A stretch of 64,000 bases of DNA from Trichinella spiralis (lineage: Eukaryota; Nematoda; Enoplea; Trichinellida; Trichinellidae). Every line of letters begins with the position of its first letter. Position 1 is the first letter of the stretch. The stretch lies in contig CM012955.1 of the NCBI GenBank assembly GCA_000181795.3, positions 14,306,058 to 14,370,057 on the forward strand, read 5' to 3'. Made by a program: the position numbers and the translations under genes. A model generated the notes under the pieces. It was given only the letters and a program-made list of their open reading frames with translations, did no database searches and was not told the DNA's origin. Of the stretch, positions 26,362-46,100 are shown in pieces.

Positions 26362-27595
26362 TTAAAGTTGTAAATCACCGAACTTTGACAAATGAACTTT
26401 TTTGTCAATTTCTTTATATTTCACCAACTCTTCCAAAGCTTTATCTCGTTCCCATCGAAGTTGCTTCGTTTCCAACAGCAAAGTTGCAACGTTGTGCTCG
26501 TATGACACTTTTTCCGTGTGATTCTGTAATTTCAACTTCAACAATGTTTCGTCGAGTTGTTTCCTTAAAATTCAATTTAAATAAAATAATAAAACAAGCA
26601 AATTTGTTCTCAATATTTTTACAATTCATTCCGGTGCATTTGCTTCATTTCGGCTATTTCAGCTTGGTAATGAGTTGCCGTTTCCTTTCTTTGAATTTCC
26701 ATGTCGGTGAAATTTTGAAGAAGTGTCTTCGATTGGTTTTTATACTTTTCAAGTTCTGCATTCTGTTCTAAAAGTTACATATTAATTTCCAAAATTATAA
26801 AATTATTTTAATCTGAAAATAATAAAAATATAAAACTTGTCACCGGCAAATTGTTCATCTCTTTGTTTTACGGCTTGTTGAAGCTCTTGTCGAAGACTAT
26901 CTATGCTGCATTGCATTTCAAAAGCAACCGATTTGGATTGAATAGCTTGACGATCGGCCGCTTGTTGAACGGAAAATAGTTGCTTTTCTAATGTTAAAAT
27001 TTTCTCTCGAAATTCATTACATTTCCCCTTTTCGGCAACTAACAAACGTTCAGCCTTCTCCACGTGCATCTTCAGCATGGTGTTGTCAGCCTAGAAATTT
27101 CAAATAACAATCAAAATTTTCATCAATTTTAAAATTAATATTGAAAAAAATATCACATCTCAATCATGAAAAATCAAAATTTATTTTAAAAAAACAAACT
27201 TCTAATTCTTTGATTTTTAACTGAAGATCAAAATTTTCCTTCTTCCACTCGACGCTCTTGTGCAAAATTTCCTTCTGCAATTGGGCAATTTGATTTCTCA
27301 ATTTCGGCTCCAAAATTTCCTCCCATTGTTTATTTTTTTCGCTTTTCAAAAAAAGTTGCTCTTTCAACGTTGAAACGTTTGCAAATTCGCCGGCAAGCAA
27401 TTCAACAGCATTGCGACAACACTTCACCGTGGCGTTCTCTTTCAGCCGTGGATCAAGCAGTTCAGCATTTTCGTTCATTTTGTTAGGCAAATTTTTCAAT
27501 CCACCGGCCAATAATAGTTTTTCGTCATTTTTTTCATTTGTTGATTTCAAATTCGAAACCGCCTCAATTTTTTTCTCTTTCAATTCACTGATCAT
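26362..27595 (-). CDS. Coiled-coil protein, unassigned
   Basis: Four exons with consistent phases (27595-27200, 27090-26844, 26767-26623, 26563-26362) give 329 aa. From about residue 75 to 315 the chain is almost all charged heptad-type coiled coil, rich in Leu, Glu, Lys and Gln (for example CNEFREKILTLEKQLF and LRWERDKALEELVKYK), ending GDLQL. No signal peptide, membrane segment or catalytic motif is seen. The architecture, about 330 residues of near-continuous coiled coil, recalls small vertebrate CCDC proteins such as CCDC89 (centrosome or cilium type), but I see no motif that proves it. It is divergent with the tubby-like gene about 1.6 kb away. The start is the first ATG of an open exon preceded by in-frame stops. 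The gene structure is convincing; the function is unknown. Confidence 0.8.
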
Positions 27596-29182
27596 GATTA
27601 TTTATTACTGTTTTGTTTGTTTACTGTAGATGTGGAGCATTTTGTGCGTTGGCATGCCGACGATGTGTGTTCTGAAAATATGAATGGAGAAATTGGATAA
27701 TTTTGATACAATTTTCACAATAAATGTTATCAACACTGGTCAAATGAAACGCAACAAATCCAATGCAGTAAGTTTTATTATTATTATTATTATTATTATA
27801 GTTACCTAGTGGAAACTTTTTCCAATGCACTGCTGCATTTAATAACATTTGCCGACGATTGTAATTTTAATATTTTTGCATGCAGCGGTAGATGAAACGG
27901 GCACATTTACCGGTATACAAGCACCACGTTTCCCAGGCAACCAACGCTTTCAAAAATCAATGCTTCGCGCATAATTGACTTCTTTTTCACGAACGTATTG
28001 GAAATTGAAAATAAATTTCAACAAAATAATTTGAAACAAAATAAACTATGCATTTTATGTCGTTGAATGGAATGATTTCTTCTAATATTTTCACACCATA
28101 ATTGGTATTTATGACAATAAGTTGACGTCCCGTGTGAATTTAAACATTAATTATTGTTTGAGATTTTTTAAGCTGTGTCTGTTTCTATGGCAATTCGATT
28201 TGTTGTACAATTGTGATGAAGTTAGTTTTTCGTTTTTCTGGCATGCACTGCTCACAAGCCAACGTTCGTTTAGATTTCATTTATTCCATTAAACTTGATT
28301 ACATTTTATAAATAATACCGTCAGTGAAAAAAACACCTCTCAGATCAACCACAATCAAACAGCAGTACAGTATGAAAAATTGGTTTTCCTTTTTCCATCG
28401 CAGAACGTTCAAAGCAGACTGATCATTTTTATTAATCTGTTTTTTTATATATTTTGTTGTTAATTTTTTCCTTTTTTAATTCACCAATTACAGGATTTGA
28501 AAACACAAATTCGACGAAACCTCAACCTGATAAACTTCATAAATACTGTCTTGCACATCATTATTTAGAAATGTCCATTAAAACATGCATGTACTGAAGT
28601 TGTATTGTATTGTATTTCATCGTTTTTATTCGTTCCAGTTTTTGTTTTTGAACGATTGCAAAGCGCTCGAAATATGACAATATGAATGAAATCAATATCA
28701 AATGCCGCTTAAAATTATTACCAATTTTTAAATGTACAAGTTGTTAATATTCATCATAATATTAGTTGTGAACAATTATCGGTTGATTTCAAGTTAAGTT
28801 ATTTTTATTTTTTCAATTTTTATTTATTTCATAAATTTTATGTAAATTGAAAAGTCTGTAACCTACTTACAGTGTTCCTTAATTTTCATGTTGAATTACT
28901 GTATTCATCATGCGGGTGGATCGGTGGGTATCTTCTTTTTTCGTGCATTATGGTGCATTTGTTTTTGCGCAGATAATTGTTGTTTGTTTAGAGTATGGAT
29001 TTTCATAATTAACATATATAAACGGTCGTTTCATTTCCGATAATGTGAGAGGTATGTTGATCGTGACGCCGTTTCCCTGGAAACCGCTGTTCATAAATAC
29101 ATTTGTGAATAGTTTGCATTATATTGATTGTTAATTTTAGGTGCCCGATATTTAAGTAACTTTTCATTGTATCGAAAAAGAT
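27596..29182. promoter_or_regulatory. Divergent spacer between coiled-coil and tubby-like genes
   Basis: About 1.6 kb between two divergent start codons, presumably carrying both promoters and 5' leaders. It contains a TTA/TAA trinucleotide run at about 27775-27800. No coding exon is convincing, and I recognise no specific binding site. Confidence 0.4.
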
Positions 29183-32100
29183 ATGGACGGTGAGTCAGGA
29201 AGTCTCTTTGAAAAGCAAGTAAGCAATTTTGCATGCATATGACACTTGTCTGATAATGATAGTATTTTGATTGTCATTATTAGTATGTTTTGTTTATTAA
29301 GCAGAAACAGGAACTATAAATTCTGTACTGAAATGTTTCAAATTCTTAAACTAGAAGTTAGCATTGATATTTAAAAGTTGGAGTTGATATGTGTTTTTTT
29401 TTGAACAGGAGCACTTCTAATATTAACTGAGTATTTTCAGTTTGTACTATTGCAGTTTTAGTTTTAAGAAACCAATTGATAATATTTTGCTTGATTATTT
29501 TATCAATTTTACATTTTCTTTAATTTATAATGTTTTTTTTACTTTATCAGAAAAGTTTAAAGAAGAGAAAGTAATTATTGTAAAATGTGTACATTACAAA
29601 GTTATTGTCTGTGATATAAAATGTATGCAAGGTTTTATGGATTATTCTAATTTTAAAACAGTTATCAAAAAATAAAGAGCAGATTTATTATTATTATTTG
29701 TTTTTTTTGTATATGCGAATATAAAATTTGAATTGTAGCGTCGTGCATTGAGTGAAAAACAACGCATGAAGCGAGAAAAGTCGACCGGCATGGTCGTGCG
29801 TACGGATGTTGTACGTGAAGAGGCGGCACATCTTTTGACAGGCACGATGAAGGCTGTGCAAGCTACCCAAGATGGAAGCCATATGTTTAATTGTTATGCT
29901 AATCCGATTGTCATCTCAGACGAAGAAGCTGATGAGCCTCCTTTCTGCCATAGCACATCCGAACAGGACGGCGGCACCAGGCAGCAACAACAGTATTCCG
30001 ACGTTAGGTATTGACGTTGTTCATTTCATTTATCGACTCATTTATTCAATTGAAAATGACCATTTGAAAAATGTATGCTTATTAATATTGCTTATTAATT
30101 TTTTTTGCTTTTAGTTTTTAATTTGCATTCACTTCGACTGCATGTTGTTGGAGTTGTTGGATGTTTGTGTTGTGTGTGTATGTAGATAGTGTTCGATTGG
30201 ATACTTGTTTGTGCTTGTATCTCAATTCAGATGATTGTTGCCTTTTCAAAATGTTGTTCGATGCCCATTTTGAACAGTGCATAAAGAAAGAAGGAAAAAC
30301 TTTTTTTTATCCCCTTTTCAGCATTGGTGTGGTCGATTCGACTGGGGACAAATCTGAATCGACTATGGAGATGGCTTCAGCTGGACTGACGACCAACTCT
30401 GTTACTGGTAACAATAACAACATCAACAACGACAACAGCCGTAACGACAGCAATAATAATAATAATAACATTAGTAATAATGGTAATGATAATTCAAATA
30501 ACAAATCAAAAGCTTCAACTTTAACGAACAAAAAGTCGACTCAATATTATTCTTCAAAAAGTGATTCAGAAACTGAACAAGAAATCTTATCACCGACTGC
30601 ATCGTTGAACGACGTCAACTCAACAACTGCTGAAGTAATGAATTGAGATTTATTCATTTATTTATTTATTTATTTAATTTTGCTTATCATTTGTATTTAA
30701 TTTACAAAACCAAATGAAACAACGTGTCAGATTGCACAAAAATTCTTTAATTTTTGTTATTGCATGGCACGGAAAACAAATCCATGAACATCTTTACGTA
30801 GCCTTTTCCAATCGACGTATGGGCATGGAAACATTTGTTTGATTCTACTAGCATATGTCGTTATGCGTGTTGAATGCAAACAAAAAACTGTCTAAACTGA
30901 ATAATGCACCGATGTTTTTACAGTCTCAAGTAGAACTTGAAAATCATTAAAGATTTTTTCATAAATGAAAAAAATAACTGTATAATTTGATTTGTGATAT
31001 AAATAACAAGTAATTGGTAATATTTTTAATTAGCAAACTGCACTTGTCAGTGCAGCGTTGAATGTGAGTGAAATTGTGGAAAATTTGGAAGAGTTTGTGC
31101 TGCGTCCGGCTGCCAAAGGAACAACTTTTAAGTGTCGCATTACCCGTGATAAGCATGGCTTGGATAGGAATTTCTATCCCACTTATTTTTTGCATTTGGA
31201 AAAAGAAGATGGAAAACGCGTGAGTTATGCGTTATTTATAATTGAAAGAAATTATTTTTTTAACTAATTTTAGATATTTTTACTTGCGGCTCGTAAGCGG
31301 AAAAAGAGTACCACATCGAATTATCTGATTTCTATAGATCCGACAGATTTAAGTCGCTATTGCGCATCGTTTGTCGGAAAGTTGAGGCATGTGGATTCAT
31401 TGATTTATTATATATATATTTTTTTTTTTAAAAAAAAGCTTGTATTCTTATTAAATTCAAATTTTCTTCAGATCCAATGTGCTTGGAACGCAGTTTACAC
31501 TTTACGATAATGGAGAAAATCCTCAGAAGAGTACGGTGATTGATGTGGGCGTTCGTCGGGAACTTGCTGCGATCATCTACGTACGTTTTGTTTCATTGTT
31601 TATTCAAATTTTTGTGCATTTTTTTATTGTGATTACAATTGCAGGATCCAAACGTACTGGGCTTGAAAGGTCCAAGGAAGATGACTGTCATTTTACCGGT
31701 AATTCGAGATTTCCCCACCATCAAAAGGGTTGATTTGAAACCAATAACGGTACATCATTATTTTATTGTTATTTTCTAAATGGAATTTAAAGCATATATT
31801 TTATTCACGTGAATGCAATAATGTTGAAATTTTTGTTAATATTTCTGTTAATATTGCAATATTGCAACGACAAGAAGAAAGAAAGGAAAATATCTGTATG
31901 TTTTAATATAAATTCTGTTCAAATTATTAAGTAGTAAACAGTACGATTGCAGTATTTTTTATGTGACGATTATTTATTTTTTACATTAATTAACAGGAAC
32001 GGGATAGCATGATTGAACGATGGAAAAGTGATCGTTGCGATGATCTAATTGAACTAACGAACAAATCTCCCATATGGAACGAAGGTAAATGTTTGAAAGT

Positions 32101-32857
32101 ACACATCTATGTGTGTATAGATTTATATTTAGTAAATTTATTTAAATGTTGAAATAATAATTGTTGCTTTTTATTTGCAAATTTTTTTTAGACGCTCAAT
32201 CGTACATTTTGAACTTTCACGGCAGGGTGACTCAAGCTTCGGTGAAAAATTTCCAAATAATTCACGCCAACAATCGTAAGTTGCACAATATGTTGAATGA
32301 ATGCAGTTTTATAGTTGTCTTTATTAGTTGTTTGTTACAATTGATAATTGTTGTTTTGATTTTATCAAGTGAGAATTATTTCTCTTGCTTTAATGATAAT
32401 TATTGAATAGAAGAAGAAGAAGGTAAAATTGATTTTCACTTCGACGAAATTATATCTCAGCACCAAGGTTTTTTTTTCTCTCTCTCTTTCTCATCTATTG
32501 CAACGTTTTATCGCAATCGAATTTTTTACGGTTGAGAAAAAGTAGCGAAATTTTGAAATGACTTTTTCTTCCTTCCACTTTAAATCAATTCACTTGCAAA
32601 GAAAGGTCGTGCTTGTTTCGAGCATTGCTAAATAATAATGAATGATGCGAACGTTGCATTGATTCAATGAATGGGGGATGTATTTGTTTGTTTTTTTTTG
32701 TTTGTTTGTTTTTCTGTTTTCAGCTGATTATGTTATCATGCAGTTTGGAAGAATTTCTGAAAATTTGTTCTCCATGGATTATTCGTATCCGTTGTGTGCT
32801 TTGCAAGCGTTCGGAATTGCGTTGAGCAGTTTCGATGGCAAGCTGGCCTGCGAGTGA
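29183..32857 (+). CDS. tub: Tubby-like protein (TUB/TULP family)
   Basis: Tubby proteins bind PI(4,5)P2 through the C-terminal barrel and carry receptors into cilia with IFT-A; in worms and mammals they affect sensory neurons and fat storage. Ten exons close to 478 aa: 29183-29218, 29739-30007, 30322-30634, 31034-31219, 31274-31386, 31472-31580, 31645-31749, 31997-32084, 32192-32275, 32724-32857. The tubby domain covers about residues 218-478. Hallmarks: [40 protein letters not shown], the basic phosphoinositide patch [55 protein letters not shown] and the signature end [12 protein letters not shown]. Exon 2 ([19 protein letters not shown]) resembles the basic N-terminal segment of TUB/TULP3. 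Exon 3 encodes an Asn-rich low-complexity linker. Intron 5 uses a GC donor (TTGAG|GCATGT). The start in the 12-codon exon 1 is plausible but unconfirmed. Confidence 0.95.
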
Positions 32858-33451
32858 TCTGGCTCTTTGGATCTCCTCCTCCTCCTCCTTCCCCTCAATT
32901 TTCTGCAAGTCGGCAAAATTTGCTCTACAAATAAAAGCTTTTTAGCTTTTTTCTATTTTTATTGCAAACTTGTCCTTCGTCCGGTGCCATGCTTGGCGAT
33001 TCATCGAAACTTTTATTACCCAAATGAACAATGGGAAATTGCGCTTCTTGCCAGCGGAGGGGTTCGAATTTAGCTCACGCTAATAATAATAAATAAGAAT
33101 TGGTGGTCGAATTTTCACTTTTGTATAATTTTGTTACAATTAATGGTTTCAAATTTATCAACCGTTTTCCACTTGAGAATTTACTTTAAAAAAAAGTCGC
33201 CTTATTTTTTTCTTCAATTTATTTCATCCTGCATATATTGGTGATGTTATGCATGGTGGTGCATTTCACTGATGTAGAACTTGTGGAAAATTTGTAGCAA
33301 AAACTTTTTCCATACTTCCACAAATGGAAAGATGTGTAAATTGTTGTTCAAAAAGATGAAATTAAATAATAATTCAATTTGTCGAATGCAAAGCGTGTGA
33401 ATAAGAAAGAAATCAATGAATTTTGAATTAAAAGGTTTTTCTGCAAAATTT

Positions 33452-33487
<36 letters not shown>

Positions 33488-35281
33488 AAGTAAAATAGGA
33501 AACTGGTAAGGTAAAAGACATAAGTTTTTGCATAAAAGTAACAGTGAGAATACATTTCAAAAAAATGTTGTCTTTTTTTTAAATTCAATTTTCCATTAGC
33601 AAGTGGCTTATTGACTGATTCATCAGCTTAGTGTGCTGAAGTTGAAAAGCAGTTTCTCAATCTATTTGCCCATGTTTATTGCATATGCATTCTTGTTGTA
33701 GAGGAAAAAACACTTAAAATTAACATACAGATCAATGAGGGAGGAGACGAACAGCGTCAGTAGTAGTCTGCTTTGCATTGGAACAGTTACGTACTGGTTG
33801 CTGGCTGTTTCGAGCGAAAAATAATCGACTTGCTCCACTGAGCGATAGATAGATAGAACTTTTTGTCAATCAATTTTCAGCCGTATGTTAAAATTTGTCA
33901 GTTGTGTATTATAATTATGTTTTTTTAAAAAGATATTTCCTCAATTATTAAACAAGTTTCTTAGACATTTGAAATTACTATCGTGATCGCCGTATAGTTG
34001 TATTGGAAAAATAGTTAAGTACAAAAATCAGATGTTAAATTCCATTCGGCATTCGGGTTGCAGTTTAAAGGAAAAGAGAAAAACTGATTAATAAATAGAT
34101 ATTTGCTTTTATTTATTTAAATAAATATTCTGTTATGGACTATTGGTTGAACGCGTCACAGCGCCATAGGAAAACTCAGCGTCTGGTTTAGAGGATAATA
34201 ATTTCTTTTTTTCGATCAGATTCGCGAGTGTTATCATGTACACATATGGCAACTGAATTCCAAAAGTAATATTGTAAAAGAGGGAAATTGTGAAGTTGTG
34301 GGAAAATGGTGAAACAGAACAAAAATAGAAAAAACTGTACACGGATGATGATATCAGTGAATTGATTAATAAAATTGTTGGGCGTGGTTGTTGAATTTGT
34401 TAGCGGATGATGATTTGTGAATAGCGCGCGATTGGGTTGAGAATGGTTTTTTTTCTTCTTTTTTTTTATATCAACTTTACACTCTCTGCTAGCACTGATG
34501 ACGGTGGCGGTGATCAGTGGCAACGGGGGGGCATTTCTCACATTCCTCTGCTGCCCCACGCATCCACGACGTCAACAGCGGAAAAAATGGTGTACAGAAA
34601 AACAAAATCAACAAACAAACAAATAAATAAATAAATGACTAGAGAGCATGCGAAGAGAGCTTTTTTGAGGGTGATCCAAGCGGCAGGAGGGTGGGGCGGG
34701 GGGTTCGAGTCTACGAAGTACAATCTTGCCGGTTGCAATTGGACAATTTGAACAGAAAAATCGACAAATCAATTCTGCCGGCTTCACATTGTCGTAGTGA
34801 CTAACTACAGCAACTGTTTGCAGGCCAAAAGAGAAAAAGCATTGAGAAAAATGAAAATGCCATCGTTTGGCTTGAAAATAAAATAATGATGATAATTCCG
34901 AGCCCCTCTGCCGAATTCCATATTTACAAAATCAAATAAGAACAGAGCGTCGATAAATAAAATGCCAGACGACAGACAATAATAAGTCGAAATCCAACAA
35001 AAATAATCCATCTTACCAGCTCAGATGCACAGTTGAAGTGAGGCTGGCGAAAGAATGGATGTAGACGGTAAAATTAGTTTGGCTAAAATTCGGCAGTTCA
35101 CTGGGAAAAGGGGTCAATTATTATTTTGTAATTATTTTTTTTTAATTATTTTGTCCAAATTTAATGTATATGTGGGGGAATGGAACCTGCTCTGGCGTCG
35201 GATTTCTGCCGGCCTTGCCGTGCAGGTGGAATATTGAGGAGACGAGCAGCGATTTGTGATCCAAATACGCCACAGTTGTGT
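32858..35281. other. Convergent spacer between tubby and Galpha-o genes
   Basis: The tubby 3' end probably lies near the AATAAA-like AATAATAAATAAG at about 33083-33096. A 27-bp (TA)n run is at 33458-33484. The rest is AT-rich with T-runs; part must be the Galpha-o 3' untranslated region. Open frames here show no homology. Confidence 0.6.
33458..33484. repeat. (TA)n microsatellite
   Basis: About 13 AT units followed by GTAAAG. It generates a spurious minus-strand frame rich in Ile and Tyr. Confidence 0.9.
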
Positions 35282-42145
<6,864 letters not shown>

Positions 42146-42643
42146 GGTGCTGTCGCCTGCCGGCGCGTCAATTTTATTACAATCACTTTAGGATGGTGGA
42201 AAATCGACGCCTGTACTATGCTCAGTAGCTTGAAGTTGTACAGTTCGAATGAGTATGAAATTGGAAAAAGTAGCTTTTTCAAACAGCAGTTCCTGAAATG
42301 AACAGCAGAAATGGAAATGACGAAAATAAATGAGCTACAGTGGGACTCGCACACGAGCAAGAAGAGCCTCGGCAAAGGGTTGCCCTTGCCAACAGAGAAA
42401 ATGGAGCGTCGCCGGCGTCGCGTGCTGGCGGCTTATTGGTAAGAATGTCCAACTCGAGGCATATTCGATCGAATTAGAACCAATCGAACCTCAATGAAAC
42501 ATTCCACGTATTAAAATCAGCAAACACGCTCGTGAATTCGATGCTTATGCTACGCATCACACGCCCACGCGACAACTGAAAAAGCTCTCTGACCAGCATT
42601 TTATATCTGCGCAAGGAACAAAATTAAGAAAGCGCAGTACCCA

Positions 42644-42712
42644 TACTACTACTGCTACTACTACTACTTACTACTACTAGTAGTAGAAGTATTACTAGTA
42701 CTAGCAGTAGTC
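42644..42712. repeat. Imperfect palindrome of TAC/GTA units
   Basis: About 500 bp upstream of the Galpha-o start codon, a left arm of CTACTACT units is followed directly by a right arm of TAGTAGTAG units, including ACTACTGCTA opposite TAGCAGTAGT. Each arm is about 32 nt and could fold into a hairpin or cruciform. It lies in the presumed promoter or 5' leader. Confidence 0.75.
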
Positions 42713-42832
42713 AGTTGAAAAGCAGTCTAGTTATAACAGAAAAGCGACGACGAATCTCTGCCGCTTCTTTTCCGGCTGTTCCCCTATGCCTATTCGGCCG
42801 CTGCTAATAATGATAATGATGTTGCCGCAGCT

Positions 42833-42842
42833 ACCACTGCTG

Positions 42843-42873
<31 letters not shown>

Positions 42874-42885
42874 CGCTGCGGCTGT
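42833..42885. repeat. CTG/CAG-rich repeat
   Basis: Mostly CTG units with GCTAC and GCCG interruptions (about eight uninterrupted CTG in the middle). It is upstream of Galpha-o and not in a supported coding exon. Confidence 0.85.
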
Positions 42886-43016
42886 TCTTAACTTGACGCT
42901 AGAGATGCTACGGTCTGAGTCCATTGCAGCTTCTCAGGCTGAACGTGGGCGGGAAATGAAGCTTATCTTGCTTTGCTAGCCAGTTGGCGCAGTATGCGCA
43001 CGAAATGGAAGGAAAC

Positions 43017-43151
43017 AGGGAAGAGGGAGAGATGGAAAGAAAGAGAGAGAAGAGAGAAAAGGAGAGAGAGAGGGAGGGAGGGAGAGGGAGAGAGAGAGCG
43101 AGAGCGAGAGAGAGAGAAGGCAGAGAATGTTTGTGCGTGTGTGTGTGTGTG
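43017..43151. repeat. GA-rich microsatellite tract followed by (GT)n
   Basis: About 100 bp of GA/GAGG/GAGC units, then GTGTGTGTGTG at about 43134-43151. This is a candidate GAGA-type promoter element or merely low complexity upstream of the Galpha-o gene. Confidence 0.85.
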
Positions 43152-43199
43152 AGCGGTTAGTAAAATCAATTTTGCACTCGCGCGACACCAACAGCCGTT

Positions 43200-46100
43200 T
43201 GCTTCAGCGCTAGGATCTTTCTCTCAATTATCAGCAATCGAAAAATGCATACATCTTCGTAATTTTATATCCAAGCTGAGCCTGCAACGCCTGAGGTGTG
43301 ACCCCTATGCTGAACACTTCTATCGATCGTTGTGGTCGATCAATAGCTGACTCGCTATTGTTGAGCATCTCTTTCCGCTAACTTGCTTTTGCCTTGAATC
43401 AATTGACCAAACCGAGCTGCATTCGGACTGTCATTATATCAAACGGCTTGGTTGTAAATTTCCCTTCTTTCATGACTAAAACGTGACAATCTATGCACTT
43501 TGAAATGTTCATTTACGAGAAGGTGCTATAACTAGCTAGCTTTTCTTCTGCCTTTCGATTTGATCAAAATAACAAAAAGAAGGTACAAAACTGTCTAATA
43601 ATTCTACAATGCATTCAAACATATTGAATGCACGCAAAATTTAATGAAATCTTCTGAAGAACTGACTTCATTATTGGAGCTCATATATGCAAAAGTAATT
43701 TAAAAGATCATCACTCTTTGAACGGCATGCATCTGATACAATTGCTCGATTGTTGTTTATTCTTCGTTTGCCCACAGATTGTTTAAGCTTGGAATAAAAC
43801 GAGTCATTCATCGAGCAATCACACACTGCTAAAGTGTTGGAGTTGAATATTTTTTTTCTCGTCTGAAATTGCTAGCATAAAATTTAGCGCATGTTTCTAA
43901 TAAACTTAGGAATAATGTTTATCGGTTGGTTGCGTGTATTGCTTGGAATGCTCAAGTAAAATTATTTACAAAGATATATATATATATATATCTAAAAAAT
44001 CTTATGATTGTGAAGTTTTCAAAAGTTCCATCATATGTTTTCAGTGTTTTTTTTATAAAATCCACATAACATATTCTTTTGTGTAGTATAAACGTATTTT
44101 TTACTTCAGATTGTATCAATTTATTTCAGTTTAAACTGATTATGAGGAAGAATTTACAATGATCCAATAAAACATATTAATAAAATGAAAATTTGGTAAT
44201 GCTGCATTCATTTCACGTTTGCTGACATTTGAAATTTTTCATTTACCCGTCAATTAGCTTCAAATATGTGAATACATGCTCTTCCGTGAGTGAATTTCAC
44301 TTTTTCATTTAAGCCCGAGTTTTCTCTAAATTCGCCAGAACATTATTTAAGGAAACCGAAATGAATGCCAAAACCGCAACAAAACAAAAAAGATTAAATT
44401 AAGGAAAATTCAATTTAGGAATTGCAAAAAATCGAAGAAAAGTTGCAATAGAACGAAAACAGTTTTTTATCTCAAGGTCCACCAGGAATGTTAGTTAAAT
44501 ATTCTCTTTTCGCTTTAAAAAACTTAAATTAGTTAAATAACAGGAAAACCTCAGCGCAATGTAGCGCATTTTAATGAAACGTATTATTTTTTATAATTTG
44601 TTAAATGTAACTTAAATGATTGATAATTCATGTCGGGCCAAGTAGATAAGCTACAGATAACAAAGTGTATTAAAGAATGCTTTTTTACAATCAAAACATT
44701 TAACAATACTTGGATTACTCGAAGTGGAAAAACTGACGGCAAAACAATTTACACAACTTTATTCATCAAGCATTGTGATAAGTTTGAAAACGACAATACA
44801 TGCAAAAATAGCCATTAAAAATTCAAAATGCATATTATATCGAAAGAAACGCGGTTGTGAAAAACAAATTTATTATAAATAATCGACTTTTACATGATAA
44901 GAAGTGATATTTCTTAAACGGATTTATGCAGTTATATATTAATGATGAAAAAGCAGCTCAAAGTCATTTATACTCTTGCTTGTGCATTTACTAGCATCCA
45001 AAAAGTAAACATCGCGTAAATTCTTCTGCTTGCATAGCGTAAGCAATAAAATTCCAGTGAAATAATCGTTTTGAATTCAAATAAATGTTTACTTTTTTTG
45101 AAACCTAGTAAAATTAGCTGCCGTTATGATTTCTTTTATTATTACAGGAAAAGTAGTAAAATTGCATTCTTTGTCAATCTGCAGAAGAAAAAAGATTATG
45201 TGAAAGGTGCAAAAAATTTTTATACTTTGAAATTCTGCTTATCTAGCAGAGGTGTAGAGCAGATGAATTCGAACATCCGTTCAGAGCATGTGTTGGAGAC
45301 GTCGTTTGGTGTGATCGTGTTTGTTTTGTTAGTCATGCAGATGCCATATGCTCGCAAAAAGTAAAAAATACTTTGAAGATACAAGTAAATAATTTAACAG
45401 AGTAATGCAAAACCCACGAATGCAAGTTTGCATGATTTGCATAATTCCACCTGAAAATCTCTTATGCTACTGTATTTGTTGATGCCTACTGAACTGACGT
45501 CGGTTGATTTTGCTTGGCAGTCGTTATTGATATTTTAAATATGTTGTGCTGTGTTCGAATTTCAACGTCAGGCTGCCATTGGAGTGTATTAACAAATATA
45601 CATCAGCTATGCATTCAGATTGTTGTTCAATTATAAAAAAAGCCGTGCAATCAATACACTAGCTAAATAGTGAGTAGGTTGAACTTTCGAAAAGCAAGAG
45701 ATTTGTTCAACATTTATTCAGGTGAACAAATTAATCAAACTGTCTTATGATAAGTAAAGAGTAAATATTAAAAACAAATTTATCCGATATAAACATTTTG
45801 TATTAAAAATTTTTATCCATGAAAAAGCAACAACTTTGACACAGTGTGAATGTTTTTTGTGCTGCATTCATGTTAAATAATTTGATTACTTAATCAAAGA
45901 ACTTACAATCTGAATTGTTTTTTTTTATTTGAACGGATCATCGTGAATTAATAACAAATCTTCTAGATCCCCCTCTGATGAGAAGCTTGCTAAGTGGCAA
46001 ACAAAGCATATCATGTAGAATAAAAGCAGAAACACCGACATCATTTAGTTAAACAGAACTGCGAATGCTTTTTTCTAAATAACTGTTGGCAAACTAATGC

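Noticed and set aside
30307-30531. Minus-strand Leu-rich frame that looks like a membrane protein
   Set aside because: It is the antisense shadow of the Asn-rich tubby exon 3.
42963-43191. Minus-strand Ser/Leu/Arg-rich frames
   Set aside because: They are translations of the GA microsatellite tract in two frames.
45071-45364. 97-codon plus-strand frame in the Galpha-o/OCRL spacer
   Set aside because: No family similarity, AT-driven composition and no supporting exon structure.
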